The translations under genes were made by a program, and so were the position numbers. A stretch of DNA of 64,000 bases from UBA4615 sp046046245. Lineage in GTDB: Bacteria > Pseudomonadota > Gammaproteobacteria > Burkholderiales > Burkholderiaceae_E. The stretch lies in NCBI GenBank assembly GCA_046046245.1, contig JBJOKE010000080.1:53292-117291 (forward strand). The letters are read 5' to 3'. Positions 42,373 through 51,022 of this stretch are shown one piece after another; position 1 is the first letter of the stretch; the number at the start of each line of letters is the position of its first letter. Below the pieces are notes generated by a model. It made no database searches, was not told the DNA's origin, and was given only the letters and a program-made list of their open reading frames with translations.

Positions 42373-43719
42373 ATGCATGCGGCCCCGCGCACGTCCCCCC
42401 TCCTCCGCCCGCTCGCGGGTCCCGCACTCGCCGCGGCGCTGCTCGCCGTGCAGTCACCCGCCGCCGCGCAGCCGCAGCAGGTGGTCCGCGGCCCGATCGC
42501 CACCTACTGGGTGACGGCCGACACCGTCGCCGGGCTCGGCGCCATGGCGGCCGGCGGCGGCGGGCTCGGCTCGGTGCTCGGCATGCTGGCCGGGCGCACG
42601 CCCGGTCCGGTGCGCACGCTCGACCTGCGGCTGGGCTCGACGCAGTCGCCCGCCGGCGTCCCCGAGGCGGCACACCTGATCCCGCCGGGCATGTCGATGG
42701 GCCCGCAGCTGCCGCTGGTCACGCCGCCGCCCGCCGCCCCGTCGCAGCCCGAGCGCGGCGAGCGGCAGTTGCCCGACGGCATGCAGGAGCCGAAGGGCCG
42801 GCTGCTGGTGTTCTGGGGCTGCGGCGACACCGTCGGGCCCGGCCAGCCGGTGATCCTCGACTTCTCGAAGATCGGCTCGGGGCAACCGATGCCGAACCTC
42901 GTCTCGCGTGCCGTCCGTGCCCCGCGCGGGCCGAGCTTCGGCTCGAGTCGCAGCTACGGCGCGTGGCCGAACGACCGGGACCGGCAGCCCGTGCCGGCCA
43001 CCGGATCGCTGCGCGGCGAGCACCAGGTCAAGGGCAGCTACAGCCCCGACATCCGTTTCGTCGTCGAGCGGCAGGACTGGCTCGCGCCGGTCGAGCTCGC
43101 GCTGGCGCGATCGCCCGCCGGCTCGAGTCCGGCGAGCTGGAAGGCCATCGCCGGCGCGACCGGCTACTTCATGAGCGCGTTCGGCGCGGGCAGCGCCGAC
43201 GGCTCGACGACCGACGTCGTCATGTGGACCTCGAGCGCCGTCCAGGAGACCGGCGGCGCGCTGATGGACCACGTGCCGCCCGGCGAGGTCGCGCGGCTGA
43301 TCCGCGAGCGCGTCGTGATGCCGCCCGACCGGACGGAATGCACCGTGCCCGCCGAGGTGCTGAAGGCGATGCCCGCGGGCATGGTCAGCTTCACCGCCTA
43401 CGGCGACGAGCTGAACGTGTCCCACCCGCCGCGCCCGCAGGATCCGAAGGTGCCCTGGGACATCCAGTGGTCGGTGAAGCTGCGCCTCAAGTCCTCGGCG
43501 ATGCAGCCGCTCGGCGAGGGCATGGCCGGCCTGACGAACGCGGGCGGCGGCAGCCGCGCGCCCGCGCCGGCGGCCGGCTCGACGCCCCCCGCGGATGCCG
43601 GCACCCCCCCGCCGTCCTCGCAGGCACCGGCGCCGGGCGCGCCGGCCTCGCCCACCGACGCGGTCCAGCAGGGCGTCCAGGAAGGCGTGCGCGTGCTGCG
43701 CGGGCTCTTCAACCGTTGA
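42373..43719 (+). CDS. exported protein of unknown function
   Basis: Protein of 448 residues with a signal peptide (MHAAPRTSPLLRPLAGPALA onward, cleavage after about SPAAAQ). It has a central WGCGDTVGPGQPVILDF block (about residues 148-164), an Arg/Gly-rich stretch, two further conserved-looking parts ending QWSVKLRLKSSAM, and an Ala/Pro-rich C-terminal region before QQGVQEGVRVLRGLFNR. No metal or catalytic motif is obvious. The -10-like TAGAAT lies about 40 bases upstream. GAGGTG six bases before the ATG supports this start. The gene is followed by a flavodoxin gene after seven bases. Confidence 0.7.
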   Translation: MHAAPRTSPLLRPLAGPALAAALLAVQSPAAAQPQQVVRGPIATYWVTADTVAGLGAMAAGGGGLGSVLGMLAGRTPGPVRTLDLRLGSTQSPAGVPEAAHLIPPGMSMGPQLPLVTPPPAAPSQPERGERQLPDGMQEPKGRLLVFWGCGDTVGPGQPVILDFSKIGSGQPMPNLVSRAVRAPRGPSFGSSRSYGAWPNDRDRQPVPATGSLRGEHQVKGSYSPDIRFVVERQDWLAPVELALARSPAGSSPASWKAIAGATGYFMSAFGAGSADGSTTDVVMWTSSAVQETGGALMDHVPPGEVARLIRERVVMPPDRTECTVPAEVLKAMPAGMVSFTAYGDELNVSHPPRPQDPKVPWDIQWSVKLRLKSSAMQPLGEGMAGLTNAGGGSRAPAPAAGSTPPADAGTPPPSSQAPAPGAPASPTDAVQQGVQEGVRVLRGLFNR

Positions 43720-43726
43720 GCGCCCG

Positions 43727-44239
43727 TTGACGGCCCGGCGACTGCTGATCGCCTGGTGGTCGAACACCGGTGGCACCGAGGCGCTGGTCCGTGCGGCCGC
43801 CGACGCGGCCCGGGAGGCGGCCCGCGACGCGCCGGGCACGCTCGAAGTGGCGTCGGTCCGCTGCGACCGCCTCGGGCCCGACGCGCTGCTGCGCGCCGAC
43901 GGGCTGGTGCTGGCGGCGCCGGAGTGCCTGGGCTCGATGGCCGGCCCGATGAAGGCCTTCGTCGACCGGTGCTGGTATCCCGCGCTCGACCGGCTCGCCG
44001 GGCGGCCCTACGGGGCGATGGTCTGCGCGGGCAGCGACGGCCACGGCACGCTCCGGCAGTTCGACCGGATCGCCGCCGGCTGGCGCCTGCGGCGCGTCGC
44101 CGAACCGGTGCTCGCGATCACCGGCGCCCAGACGCCCGAGGCCATCGCCGCGCCGAAGCGGATCGCCGCCGCCGACCTCGCGCGGGCCGCCGAGCTGGGC
44201 GCGACGCTGGGCGTCGGGCTGTCGCTCGGGGTCTGGTAG
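43727..44239 (+). CDS. flavodoxin-like flavoprotein
   Basis: Flavodoxin-fold protein of 170 residues, binding FMN for electron transfer or quinone reduction. The phosphate loop follows the first strand in LLIAWWSNTGGTEALVRAA, and the second flavin loop is APECLGSMAGPMKAFVDRC. There is no ATG; TTG at 43727, seven bases after the exported protein's stop, gives the correct first strand. The partner reductase is not evident. Confidence 0.78.
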   Translation: MTARRLLIAWWSNTGGTEALVRAAADAAREAARDAPGTLEVASVRCDRLGPDALLRADGLVLAAPECLGSMAGPMKAFVDRCWYPALDRLAGRPYGAMVCAGSDGHGTLRQFDRIAAGWRLRRVAEPVLAITGAQTPEAIAAPKRIAAADLARAAELGATLGVGLSLGVW

Positions 44240-44320
44240 CGGCCCGACGGCGAGCACCCGGACGACGGCACGACCGCCGGGCCCGACCGTGCGCCGCGAT
44301 CGCCCGTCCGGGCGGGGCCC

Positions 44321-45457
44321 TCAGTCGCCCGAGCCCTCGCCGTCCGGCAGCGGCTCGTCGCCGAAGCGCGTGCCGACCGCGCGCGCCGCGCGCACCCACG
44401 GGTGGTCCGGCGGGACCGTCCGCAGCGTCGCGATCGCATCGGCGATCGGCACGGCGACGACCTCGGTCCCCCGCAGCGCGACCATCACGCCCGATTCGCC
44501 CGCGCAGACCCGCTCGGCGGCCGCCACGCCGAAGCGGGTCGCGAGCAGCCGATCGGCGGCCGTCGGCGAGCCGCCACGCTGCAGGTGGCCGAGCACCGTC
44601 ACGCGGGTCTCGAGCCCGGCGCCCTCCTCGATCCGCCGCGCCACGACCGCGCCGACCCCGCCGAGCTGCTTCGCGTCGGTGCGCCGCTCGTCGAGGCCCT
44701 TCAGCACCTCGCCACCCTCCGGCAGCCGCGCGCCCTCGGCCACGCAGACGATGGAGTAGCGCCGGCCGCGGCGCGCACGCTGGCGCACGTGCCGGAAGAC
44801 CGCGTCCCATCGGAACGGGAGCTCCGGGATCAGGATCGTGTCGGCCCCGCCGGCCATGCCGCCGGCGAGCGCGATCCAGCCGGCGTAGCGCCCCATGACC
44901 TCGATCACCATCACGCGGTGGTGCGACGACGCGGTCGTCGTCAGCCGGTCGATCGCCTCCGAGACGATCGACACCGCGGTGTCGAAGCCGAAGGTGACGT
45001 CGGTCGCGGCCAGGTCGTTGTCGATCGTCTTCGGCACGCCCACGACCGGCACGCCGAGTTCGACGAGGCGCTGCGCGATGTGCATCGAGCCGTCGCCGCC
45101 GACCACCACCAGCGCGTCGAGCGCGGCCTCGCGCAGCCGCTCGAGCATCCGCGCCGACACGTCGCGGATCTCCACGCGACCGTCGTCGCGGACCACCGGG
45201 AAATGCCAGGGATCGCCCTTGTTGGTGGTGCCGAGCACGGTGCCGCCCTCGCCGATCAGGCCGGCCACCTCGTTGTAGTCGAGCTCGCGCATCCGGCCCT
45301 CGAGCAGCCCCTCGAAGCCATCCTCGATGCCGACCACCGTCGCGCCGTGACGGCCGCGCGCGGTCCGGGTGAACGCGCGGATCACGGCGTTCAGGCCGGG
45401 GCAGTCGCCGCCGCCGGTCAGCAGGCCGATGCGTCGCGGAAGGGTCGTCGGGCTCAT
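44321..45457 (-). CDS. pfkA: 6-phosphofructokinase
   Basis: Group A phosphofructokinase of 378 residues, forming fructose 1,6-bisphosphate. The phosphate loop TGGGDCPGLNAVI (about 14-26), GGDGS (120-124) and PKTIDNDLAATD (142-153, catalytic Asp146) are seen, with the fructose site IEVMGRYAGWIALAGG. At the position that sets phosphoryl donor, Gly123 corresponds to E. coli Gly104 (ATP type), whereas Lys143 corresponds to position 124, which is glycine in E. coli and lysine in pyrophosphate enzymes. That Gly/Lys combination is known from long ATP-dependent PFKs of other bacteria. ATP is likely but pyrophosphate cannot be excluded. A GTCCCG-like purine-poor region leaves ATG 45457 the best start. 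Confidence 0.9.
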   Translation of the reverse strand: MSPTTLPRRIGLLTGGGDCPGLNAVIRAFTRTARGRHGATVVGIEDGFEGLLEGRMRELDYNEVAGLIGEGGTVLGTTNKGDPWHFPVVRDDGRVEIRDVSARMLERLREAALDALVVVGGDGSMHIAQRLVELGVPVVGVPKTIDNDLAATDVTFGFDTAVSIVSEAIDRLTTTASSHHRVMVIEVMGRYAGWIALAGGMAGGADTILIPELPFRWDAVFRHVRQRARRGRRYSIVCVAEGARLPEGGEVLKGLDERRTDAKQLGGVGAVVARRIEEGAGLETRVTVLGHLQRGGSPTAADRLLATRFGVAAAERVCAGESGVMVALRGTEVVAVPIADAIATLRTVPPDHPWVRAARAVGTRFGDEPLPDGEGSGD

Positions 45458-45684
45458 CGGGACCTCGAGGTGGATGCGCGGACCGATGCTAGCGCGTCGG
45501 CGCCCCCGGGCCGCAGCCGTCGCCCCGCATGCGGGGCCGCCGTGCGCCTCGCGAACGGTCGACGGGACGTCTCCAGCGCGGCCCGCGGGACGCCGCGCGT
45601 GCCGCAGGCCGGCGTCGGCCCGAGCGCAGGACCGATCGGTCGCCGCGAAGACCTCCGACTGCCGCGTGCTAGCCTCGCGGGGTC

Positions 45685-46323
45685 GTGTCCCGTCCGCCGT
45701 CCGCCGCGTCCGTCCCCCGCCGCCGGCTGCTCGCCGCGTCGCTCGCGCTGCTGCGGCGCGCCACGCCGGCGCCCATCTCGGTCGCGCTCGGACTGCCCCA
45801 TGCCCGCGCCGCCGCCGCCCGAGCCGCGTCCGAGCCGATCGAGGGCCTCGCACTCGACGTGCACGACGGCGATTCGTTCACGATGCGCGCCGACGACGGC
45901 CGCCGGCTGCGGATCCGCGTCTCGGGCATCGACGCGCCCGAGCAGCACCAGCCCTGGGCCGAGCAGTCCCGCCGCCACCTCGGCGACCTGATGCGCGGCC
46001 GCCGCCTGCGGATCGAGCCGGTCAAGCAGGACGTGTTCGACCGCACCGTCGCGAAGATCTGGGTGCTCGACGACGACGCGCCGCCACGCGACGCAGGCCT
46101 CTCGCTGATCGAGGCCGGGCTCGCCTGGCACTTCGTGCGCTACCAGGCCGACCAGCCGCCGTCCGACGTGCCCCGCTACGCGCAGGCCGAGCGGGCCGCC
46201 CGCGCGCGCCGCGCCGGCCTCTGGCAGGACCCGGCGCCCGAGGCGCCGTGGGATTTCAGGGCACGGCTGCGCCGTCACGAAGCAGCGCCGGAACGACGTC
46301 CGCGGCGCGACCCCGGAGGCTGA
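45685..46323 (+). CDS. thermonuclease (SNase)-family nuclease, exported
   Basis: Staphylococcal-nuclease-fold endonuclease of 212 residues. The metal and catalytic residues lie in LDVHDGDSF, RVSGIDAPEQHQPWAEQSR and DVFDRTVAKIWV. The N-terminus PRRRLLAASLALLRRA resembles a twin-arginine signal, so a periplasmic or secreted location is likely. The start is GTG; TAGCCT (45670-45675) is nine bases upstream, again almost leaderless. Its 3' end overlaps that of the converging sirtuin gene by 68 bases. Confidence 0.83.
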   Translation: MSRPPSAASVPRRRLLAASLALLRRATPAPISVALGLPHARAAAARAASEPIEGLALDVHDGDSFTMRADDGRRLRIRVSGIDAPEQHQPWAEQSRRHLGDLMRGRRLRIEPVKQDVFDRTVAKIWVLDDDAPPRDAGLSLIEAGLAWHFVRYQADQPPSDVPRYAQAERAARARRAGLWQDPAPEAPWDFRARLRRHEAAPERRPRRDPGG

Positions 46324-47083
46324 CGGTCGCGATCCCGTCGAGCCCGGTCGGGTTCGGATCGACGACGATCACCGGCCGGTGCCGCCGGGCCGCCACGAGC
46401 GGCAGGCTCGCCGCCGGCTGGACCAGGCCCGAGGTCCCGACGACGAGCAGCGCGTCCGCCTCGGCTGCGAGCCGCTCGGCGCGCTCGAACGCCCCGGGCG
46501 GCAGCCGCTCGCCGAACCAGACCACGCCCGGTCGCAGCGGCGCGACGCCGCAGCGCGGGCACGGCGGCGGCACGCGCGCGTCGCGCTCCCAGCCCTCGGA
46601 CGCGGGTCCGCAGCCCTCGAGGCAGCGGGCGCGAACGATGCTGCCGTGCAGCTCGATCACGTCGCGGCTGCCGGCGCGCCGGTGCAGGCCGTCGACGTTC
46701 TGCGTGACCACCGCGAGACGGCGGCCCGGCCGCTGCGCGTCGGCGATCGCCCGATGCGCAGCATTCGGCTCGGCCCGCGCGATGCCCGCCCGCCGCTCGG
46801 CGTACCAGCGCCAGACCAGCGCCGGGTCGGCGCGGAAGCCCTCCTCGGTCGCGAGACGCGTCGGGTCGTGCCGCGCCCAATGGCCCTCGAGCGCATCGCG
46901 GAAGGTGGGGATGCCGCTCTCGGCCGATACGCCCGCGCCGGTGAAGACCAGGAGGCGCGTCGCATCGCCGATCAGGACGCGCGCCCGCTCGAGCGCCTCG
47001 GCGCCTGCGCCTGCGCCTTCGCCACGATCGTAACGTCCATGACGATCGGCATGCCCGCCGTCCCGCTCGCCGCTGCCGCTCAC
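46256..47083 (-). CDS. Sir2-family NAD-dependent protein deacylase
   Basis: Sirtuin of 275 residues removing acyl groups from lysine with NAD. TGAGVSAESGIPTFRD is the NAD loop; TQNVDGLHRRAG and the catalytic histidine in IELHGS follow. Four zinc cysteines are in CLEGC and CPRC. An N-terminal extension of about 35 residues (Gly/Arg/His-rich) precedes the core. The GTG start overlaps the rlmB stop as GTGA, so translation is coupled to rlmB. Confidence 0.9.
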   Translation of the reverse strand: MSGSGERDGGHADRHGRYDRGEGAGAGAEALERARVLIGDATRLLVFTGAGVSAESGIPTFRDALEGHWARHDPTRLATEEGFRADPALVWRWYAERRAGIARAEPNAAHRAIADAQRPGRRLAVVTQNVDGLHRRAGSRDVIELHGSIVRARCLEGCGPASEGWERDARVPPPCPRCGVAPLRPGVVWFGERLPPGAFERAERLAAEADALLVVGTSGLVQPAASLPLVAARRHRPVIVVDPNPTGLDGIATVSLRGRAADVVPALLRDGAAVP

Positions 47084-47814
47084 GTGCTCCCGGCACGCGT
47101 GCGACGCACCGTTTCGTAGAGCACCACGCCGGCCGCTACCGACACGTTCAGGCTCGCGACCTGGCCGGCCATCGGGATCGACACCAGCGCGTCGCAGCGT
47201 TCACGGGTCAGCCGGCGCAGCCCCACGCCCTCGGCACCGAGCACCCAGGCCACGGCCGGCGGAATGTCCACCGTCCACAGGGTCGCATCCGCCTCGTCGG
47301 CCGCGCCGAGCACGATGATGCCGCGCTCCTGCAGGTCGTCGATCGTCCGCGCGAGGTTCGTCACCATCACGTACGGCACGCTGTCGGCCGCGCCGCTGGC
47401 GGTCTGGATCGCCGCATCGTTCAGTGGACAGGCGTGGTCCTTGGGCGCGATCACCCCGTGTGCGCCGGCACCGTCGGCGACCCGCAGGCAGGCGCCGAGA
47501 TTGCGCGGATCGGTCACGCCGTCGAGCAGCAGCAGCAGCGGCGGACCCTCGATGCCGTCGAGCAGCGCATCGAAGCCGACGGCGGGCGGCCGCGCCTCGG
47601 CGATCGCGACCACGCCCTGGTGCCGACGGTTCGGGCACAGCCGGTCGAGTCGCGCCGCATCGACCTTGCGGGCCTCGACACCCGCCTTCGCGGCCGCCGC
47701 GAGCAGCTCGCGCATCCGGCCGTCGTCGCGCCGCGCGTCGACGTACAGCTCCTTCACCGACTCCGCCTGCCGGCGCAGCCGCGAGGTCACGGAGTGGAAT
47801 CCGAAGACCAGCAT
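47080..47814 (-). CDS. rlmB: 23S rRNA (guanosine-2'-O-)-methyltransferase RlmB
   Basis: SPOUT-family enzyme of 244 residues that methylates G2251 of 23S rRNA. The N-terminal substrate-binding part starts MLVFGFHSVTSRLRR; the knot domain shows LLLLDGVTDPRNLGACLRVA, WVLGAEGVGLRRL and IPMAGQVASLNVSVAAGV. A one-base gap separates it from rnr, and its stop overlaps the sirtuin start. Confidence 0.94.
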   Translation of the reverse strand: MLVFGFHSVTSRLRRQAESVKELYVDARRDDGRMRELLAAAAKAGVEARKVDAARLDRLCPNRRHQGVVAIAEARPPAVGFDALLDGIEGPPLLLLLDGVTDPRNLGACLRVADGAGAHGVIAPKDHACPLNDAAIQTASGAADSVPYVMVTNLARTIDDLQERGIIVLGAADEADATLWTVDIPPAVAWVLGAEGVGLRRLTRERCDALVSIPMAGQVASLNVSVAAGVVLYETVRRTRAGST

Positions 47815-47815
47815 G

Positions 47816-50287
47816 TCAGCGCCGCCGCTTGCGCTTGCCGCCGCGCGGTTCGGGCTTGGCCGCGCCGCGCCGCTTCGCGGCCTGCCGCTCGGCCCGCGCC
47901 CGGCTCGCCTTCTCGGACTTCGCCGGCGCGGCCCGCCGCCCCGTGCGCTCGGCGAGCGGCGCGGGGCCGAGCTCGGCGGCGCTCGGCACGCGCGGCGGCC
48001 GCGACTCGGGCCGAGGCCCCTCGGTGCGCACCATGCGGAACTCGATGCGCCGCGCCTCGAGGTCGACGCGCGAGACCTGCACGTCGAGCTCGTCGGTGAG
48101 GCGGAACCGCCGACCGGTGCGCTCGCCGCGCAACTCGTGCTGCGCCTCGATGTACTGGAAGTACTCGCTGCCCAGCTCGGAGACGTGCACCAGTCCCTCG
48201 ACGAACAGCTCGTTGAGCGTGACGAACAGGCCGAAGGTCGCGACGCCGGTCACGCGACCGCGGAACTGCTCGCCGACGCGCTCGCGCATGTACTGGCACT
48301 TCAGCCATGCCTCGACATCGCGCGACGCCTCGTCGGCGCGGCGCTCGTTGCCCGAGCAGACCAGCCCGAGGGACTCCCAGCGATCGACCTCGTCGCGCTG
48401 CGCCCCGCTCATCCGGCCGCGCTCGGCGGCACGGTCCTCGGCGCGTGCCGCGGCCTTGGGCGTCGGCGTCGACGGCCTGCGGCCGCGACCGCCTGCAGGC
48501 GGCGGCACCTCGCCCGTCGGTGCCGGCGGCGCGTAGCGCTCGCCGCGCAGCAGCGCCTTGATCACGCGGTGCGTCAGCAGGTCCGGGTAGCGGCGGATCG
48601 GCGACGTGAAGTGTGCGTAGGCCTCGTACGACAGGCCGAAGTGCCCCACGTTGTGGGGCGAGTAGATGGCCTGCTGCATCGAGCGCAGCAGCATGGTCTG
48701 AAGCAGTCCGGCATCGGCGCGCGGCGCGATCTGCGCGGCGAGCGCGGCGTAGTCGGCCGGGCTCGGATCCTCGCCGCCCCCCAGCGTCAGGCCCACGCCC
48801 TGCAGGAACTCGCGCAGCAGCGCGAGCCGCTCGGGCGTCGGCCCCTCGTGGATCCGGTAGAGCGCCGGATGCTTGCAGCGTGCGACGAAGTCGGCCGCGC
48901 AGGTGTTCGCGGCCAGCATGCATTCCTCGATCAGCTTGTGCGCGTCGTTGCGCGTGCGCGCGACGATCTTCTCGATGCGGCCGGCCACGTCGCAGACGAT
49001 CTTCGTCTCGGTGGTATCGAAGTCCATCGCGCCGCGCGCACCACGCGCCTTGACCAGCGCGCGGAACAGGTCGTAGAGGTTCTGCAGGTGCGGGACCAGC
49101 GGCGCGCGGGCACGCGCGGCGGCGGGATCGCGGCCCGACAGGATCGACCAGACCTCGTCGTAGGTCAGGCGCGCGGCCGAGTGCATCACCGCCTCGTAGA
49201 ACTGGTAGGCCTTCACCTGCCCGCGTGCGGTGATCACCATGTCGGCCACCAGCACCAGGCGGTCGACCGCCGGATTCAGCGAGCACAGCCCGTTCGACAG
49301 CTTCTCCGGGAGCATCGGGATCACCCGGCGCGGGAAGTAGACCGAGGTCGAGCGCTCCAGCGCGTCGGCGTCGAGGGCACCGCCGGCGTCGACGTAGTGC
49401 GCGACGTCCGCGATCGCGACCAGCAGCCGCCAGCCGCCGGCGCGTCGGCCGGAGGTCTCGAGCGGCTCGCAGTAGACCGCGTCGTCGAAGTCGCGCGCGT
49501 CCTCGCCGTCGATCGTCACCAGCGGCACGTCGCGCAGGTCCACGCGGCGCTTCAGGTCGGTCGTCCTCACCTGCGCGGGCAGCTTCGCCGCCTGCGCGAG
49601 CGCGACCTCGGAGAACTGGTGCGGCACGTCGAACTTGCGCACCGCGATCTCGATCTCCATGCCCGGGTCGTCGATCGCGCCGAGCACCTCGACCACCCGC
49701 CCCATCGGCGGCGTGTGCCCGTTCGGGGGCTGGACGATCTCGACGCTGACGACCTGGCCGGGCTGCGCCTTCGCGGCATCGCCCGGCGCGATCAGGATGT
49801 CGTGCTTGATCCGCTGGTCCTCGGGCACCACGACGGTGACCCCGCGCTCCAGAACGAGACGACCGACCAGCCGGCGATGGCCGCGGTCGGTGACCTCGAC
49901 GATCGAGCCCTCGGGCTTGCCGCGCTGGTCGAAGCCGGTGCGCCGGGCGAGCACGCGGTCGCCGTGCATGACCTTCTGCATCTCGCGCGGCGCGAGGAAC
50001 AGGTCGGGGCCGCCCGCGTCGGGCACGAGGAAGCCGAAGCCGTCGCGGTGGCCGACGACGCGGCCGGCCACGAGGTCGAGGCGGCTCGCCAGCAGCAGCG
50101 CGCCCTTGCGGTTGGGGAGCAGCTGGCCGTCGCGTTCCATCGCGACGATCCGCTGCTCGAACGCGGCGGCATGCCGCGGGGGCACGCCGAGCCGCTCGCC
50201 GAGCTCCTTCGGCCCGAGCGGCGTGTCGGCGGCGCGCAGCGCCTCCAGGATCGCTTCCCGGGTCGGGGGGGTCCAGGCCTTGCTCAC
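47816..50287 (-). CDS. rnr: ribonuclease R
   Basis: 3'-5' exoribonuclease of 823 residues degrading structured RNA and rRNA fragments. A winged-helix N-terminus (TREAILEALRAADTPLGPKE), cold-shock domains (about 75-240), the RNB catalytic core with VTIDGEDARDFDDAVYCE carrying the metal aspartates, an S1 domain near residue 665-750 and a highly basic tail ending GGKRKRRR are present. The start is GTG at 50287 with no clear ribosome site; a seven-codon ORF ends in it. rlmB and the sirtuin follow in one operon. Confidence 0.94.
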   Translation of the reverse strand: MSKAWTPPTREAILEALRAADTPLGPKELGERLGVPPRHAAAFEQRIVAMERDGQLLPNRKGALLLASRLDLVAGRVVGHRDGFGFLVPDAGGPDLFLAPREMQKVMHGDRVLARRTGFDQRGKPEGSIVEVTDRGHRRLVGRLVLERGVTVVVPEDQRIKHDILIAPGDAAKAQPGQVVSVEIVQPPNGHTPPMGRVVEVLGAIDDPGMEIEIAVRKFDVPHQFSEVALAQAAKLPAQVRTTDLKRRVDLRDVPLVTIDGEDARDFDDAVYCEPLETSGRRAGGWRLLVAIADVAHYVDAGGALDADALERSTSVYFPRRVIPMLPEKLSNGLCSLNPAVDRLVLVADMVITARGQVKAYQFYEAVMHSAARLTYDEVWSILSGRDPAAARARAPLVPHLQNLYDLFRALVKARGARGAMDFDTTETKIVCDVAGRIEKIVARTRNDAHKLIEECMLAANTCAADFVARCKHPALYRIHEGPTPERLALLREFLQGVGLTLGGGEDPSPADYAALAAQIAPRADAGLLQTMLLRSMQQAIYSPHNVGHFGLSYEAYAHFTSPIRRYPDLLTHRVIKALLRGERYAPPAPTGEVPPPAGGRGRRPSTPTPKAAARAEDRAAERGRMSGAQRDEVDRWESLGLVCSGNERRADEASRDVEAWLKCQYMRERVGEQFRGRVTGVATFGLFVTLNELFVEGLVHVSELGSEYFQYIEAQHELRGERTGRRFRLTDELDVQVSRVDLEARRIEFRMVRTEGPRPESRPPRVPSAAELGPAPLAERTGRRAAPAKSEKASRARAERQAAKRRGAAKPEPRGGKRKRRR

Positions 50288-50307
50288 GGTTTGACAGGTC
50301 TCTTCAT
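50284..50307 (-). CDS. 7-codon leader ORF overlapping the rnr start
   Basis: ATG at 50307 opens MKRPVKP, whose TGA overlaps the GTG start of rnr (GTGA). Because rnr lacks a clear ribosome site, reinitiation from this ORF could supply ribosomes. Only a sequence-level possibility. Confidence 0.3.
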   Translation of the reverse strand: MKRPVKP

Positions 50308-50318
50308 TGTGCTATTCT
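50291..50318 (+). promoter_or_regulatory. promoter of tRNA-Leu
   Basis: TTGACA (50291-50296), a 16-base spacer and TATTCT (50313-50318) form a good sigma-70 promoter with a start near 50325. Its -35 is only three bases from the divergent rnr start. Confidence 0.75.
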
Positions 50319-50330
50319 CGATGGCTCTGC

Positions 50331-50348
50331 AGCGTTGCTTGCAACGCT
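50331..50348 (+). repeat. 18-base palindrome in the tRNA-Leu leader
   Basis: AGCGTTGC-TT-GCAACGCT is a perfect 8-bp inverted repeat just after the predicted start and four bases before the mature tRNA 5' end. Confidence 0.75.
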
Positions 50349-50352
50349 CAGT

Positions 50353-50439
50353 GCCCAGATGGCGGAATTGGTAGACGCACTAGGTTCAGGTCCTAGCGCC
50401 AGCGATGGTGTGGAGGTTCGAGTCCTCTTCTGGGCACCA
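50353..50439 (+). tRNA. tRNA-Leu (anticodon CAG)
   Basis: An 87-base class II tRNA: acceptor GCCCAGA/TCTGGGC, anticodon arm CTAGG-TTCAGGT-CCTAG with CAG, a long variable arm, T-arm GAGGTTCGAGTCCTC and encoded CCA. Confidence 0.96.
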
Positions 50440-50453
50440 CGATTCTGAAGGAA

Positions 50454-50478
50454 GGCCCCGCGCGAGCGGGGCCTTTTT
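50454..50478 (+). terminator. Rho-independent terminator of tRNA-Leu
   Basis: A perfect 8-bp stem (GGCCCCGC/GCGGGGCC) with a GCGA tetraloop is followed by five T residues. Confidence 0.93.
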
Positions 50479-50501
50479 CTTTGGTCCGGGTGCCGCGCCG
50501 A

Positions 50502-51011
50502 TCAGGACGGCCACCTCGCCTTGAGGTCGCTCGGCCGCAGGTGGTCGTATTCCTCGAAAGGCTGATGGATCCACGGATTCGTCGGCAGGTGGTCGACGTA
50601 GAAGTCCGGCTCGGCCACCGACTGACCCTTGCGCCAGATCACCGCCGAGCGGATCTCCTCGACGTGCGGATACCGCAGCTTCAGCGCGGGGATGACCTCG
50701 ACCAGCGTCGCGCCGGAGTCGACGAGGTCGTCGGCGAGCAGCCAGCGCGGCCCGGGCAGCGGCTCGGCGCTGCTCATGTGCTCGGCGATCATCAGCCGGC
50801 TCTGCGTGGTGCCGGCGTTCTCGCGGTACGAGCTGGTGAACAGCACGCCGAGCGGCTTGCGGAACAGCCGCGACAGCGCGTCGCCGACGCGCAGGCCGCC
50901 GCGGGCGAGGCAGACGATCGCGTCGAAGTTCCAGTTGGCGTCGTGGACGCGGACGGCGAGCTTCTCGATCAGCCGGTTGTACTCGTCCCAGGAGACGTGG
51001 AGGTCCCTCAT
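50502..51011 (-). CDS. purine phosphoribosyltransferase-family protein
   Basis: Type I PRTase fold protein of 169 residues. The PRPP loop is WLLADDLVDSGATLVEVIP (conserved DD-L-V-D-S-G), with the N-terminal strand FDAIVCLARGGLRVGDALSR. Members act on hypoxanthine, guanine or xanthine; the substrate cannot be read from the hood region. It begins 11 bases after purA, so a role in purine salvage is likely. Confidence 0.86.
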   Translation of the reverse strand: MRDLHVSWDEYNRLIEKLAVRVHDANWNFDAIVCLARGGLRVGDALSRLFRKPLGVLFTSSYRENAGTTQSRLMIAEHMSSAEPLPGPRWLLADDLVDSGATLVEVIPALKLRYPHVEEIRSAVIWRKGQSVAEPDFYVDHLPTNPWIHQPFEEYDHLRPSDLKARWPS

Positions 51012-51022
51012 CGCGGCGGCTC

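Noticed and set aside
47264..50374. Plus-strand frame of 1036 codons opposite rlmB and rnr
   Set aside because: Antisense shadow; all real signals are on the minus strand.
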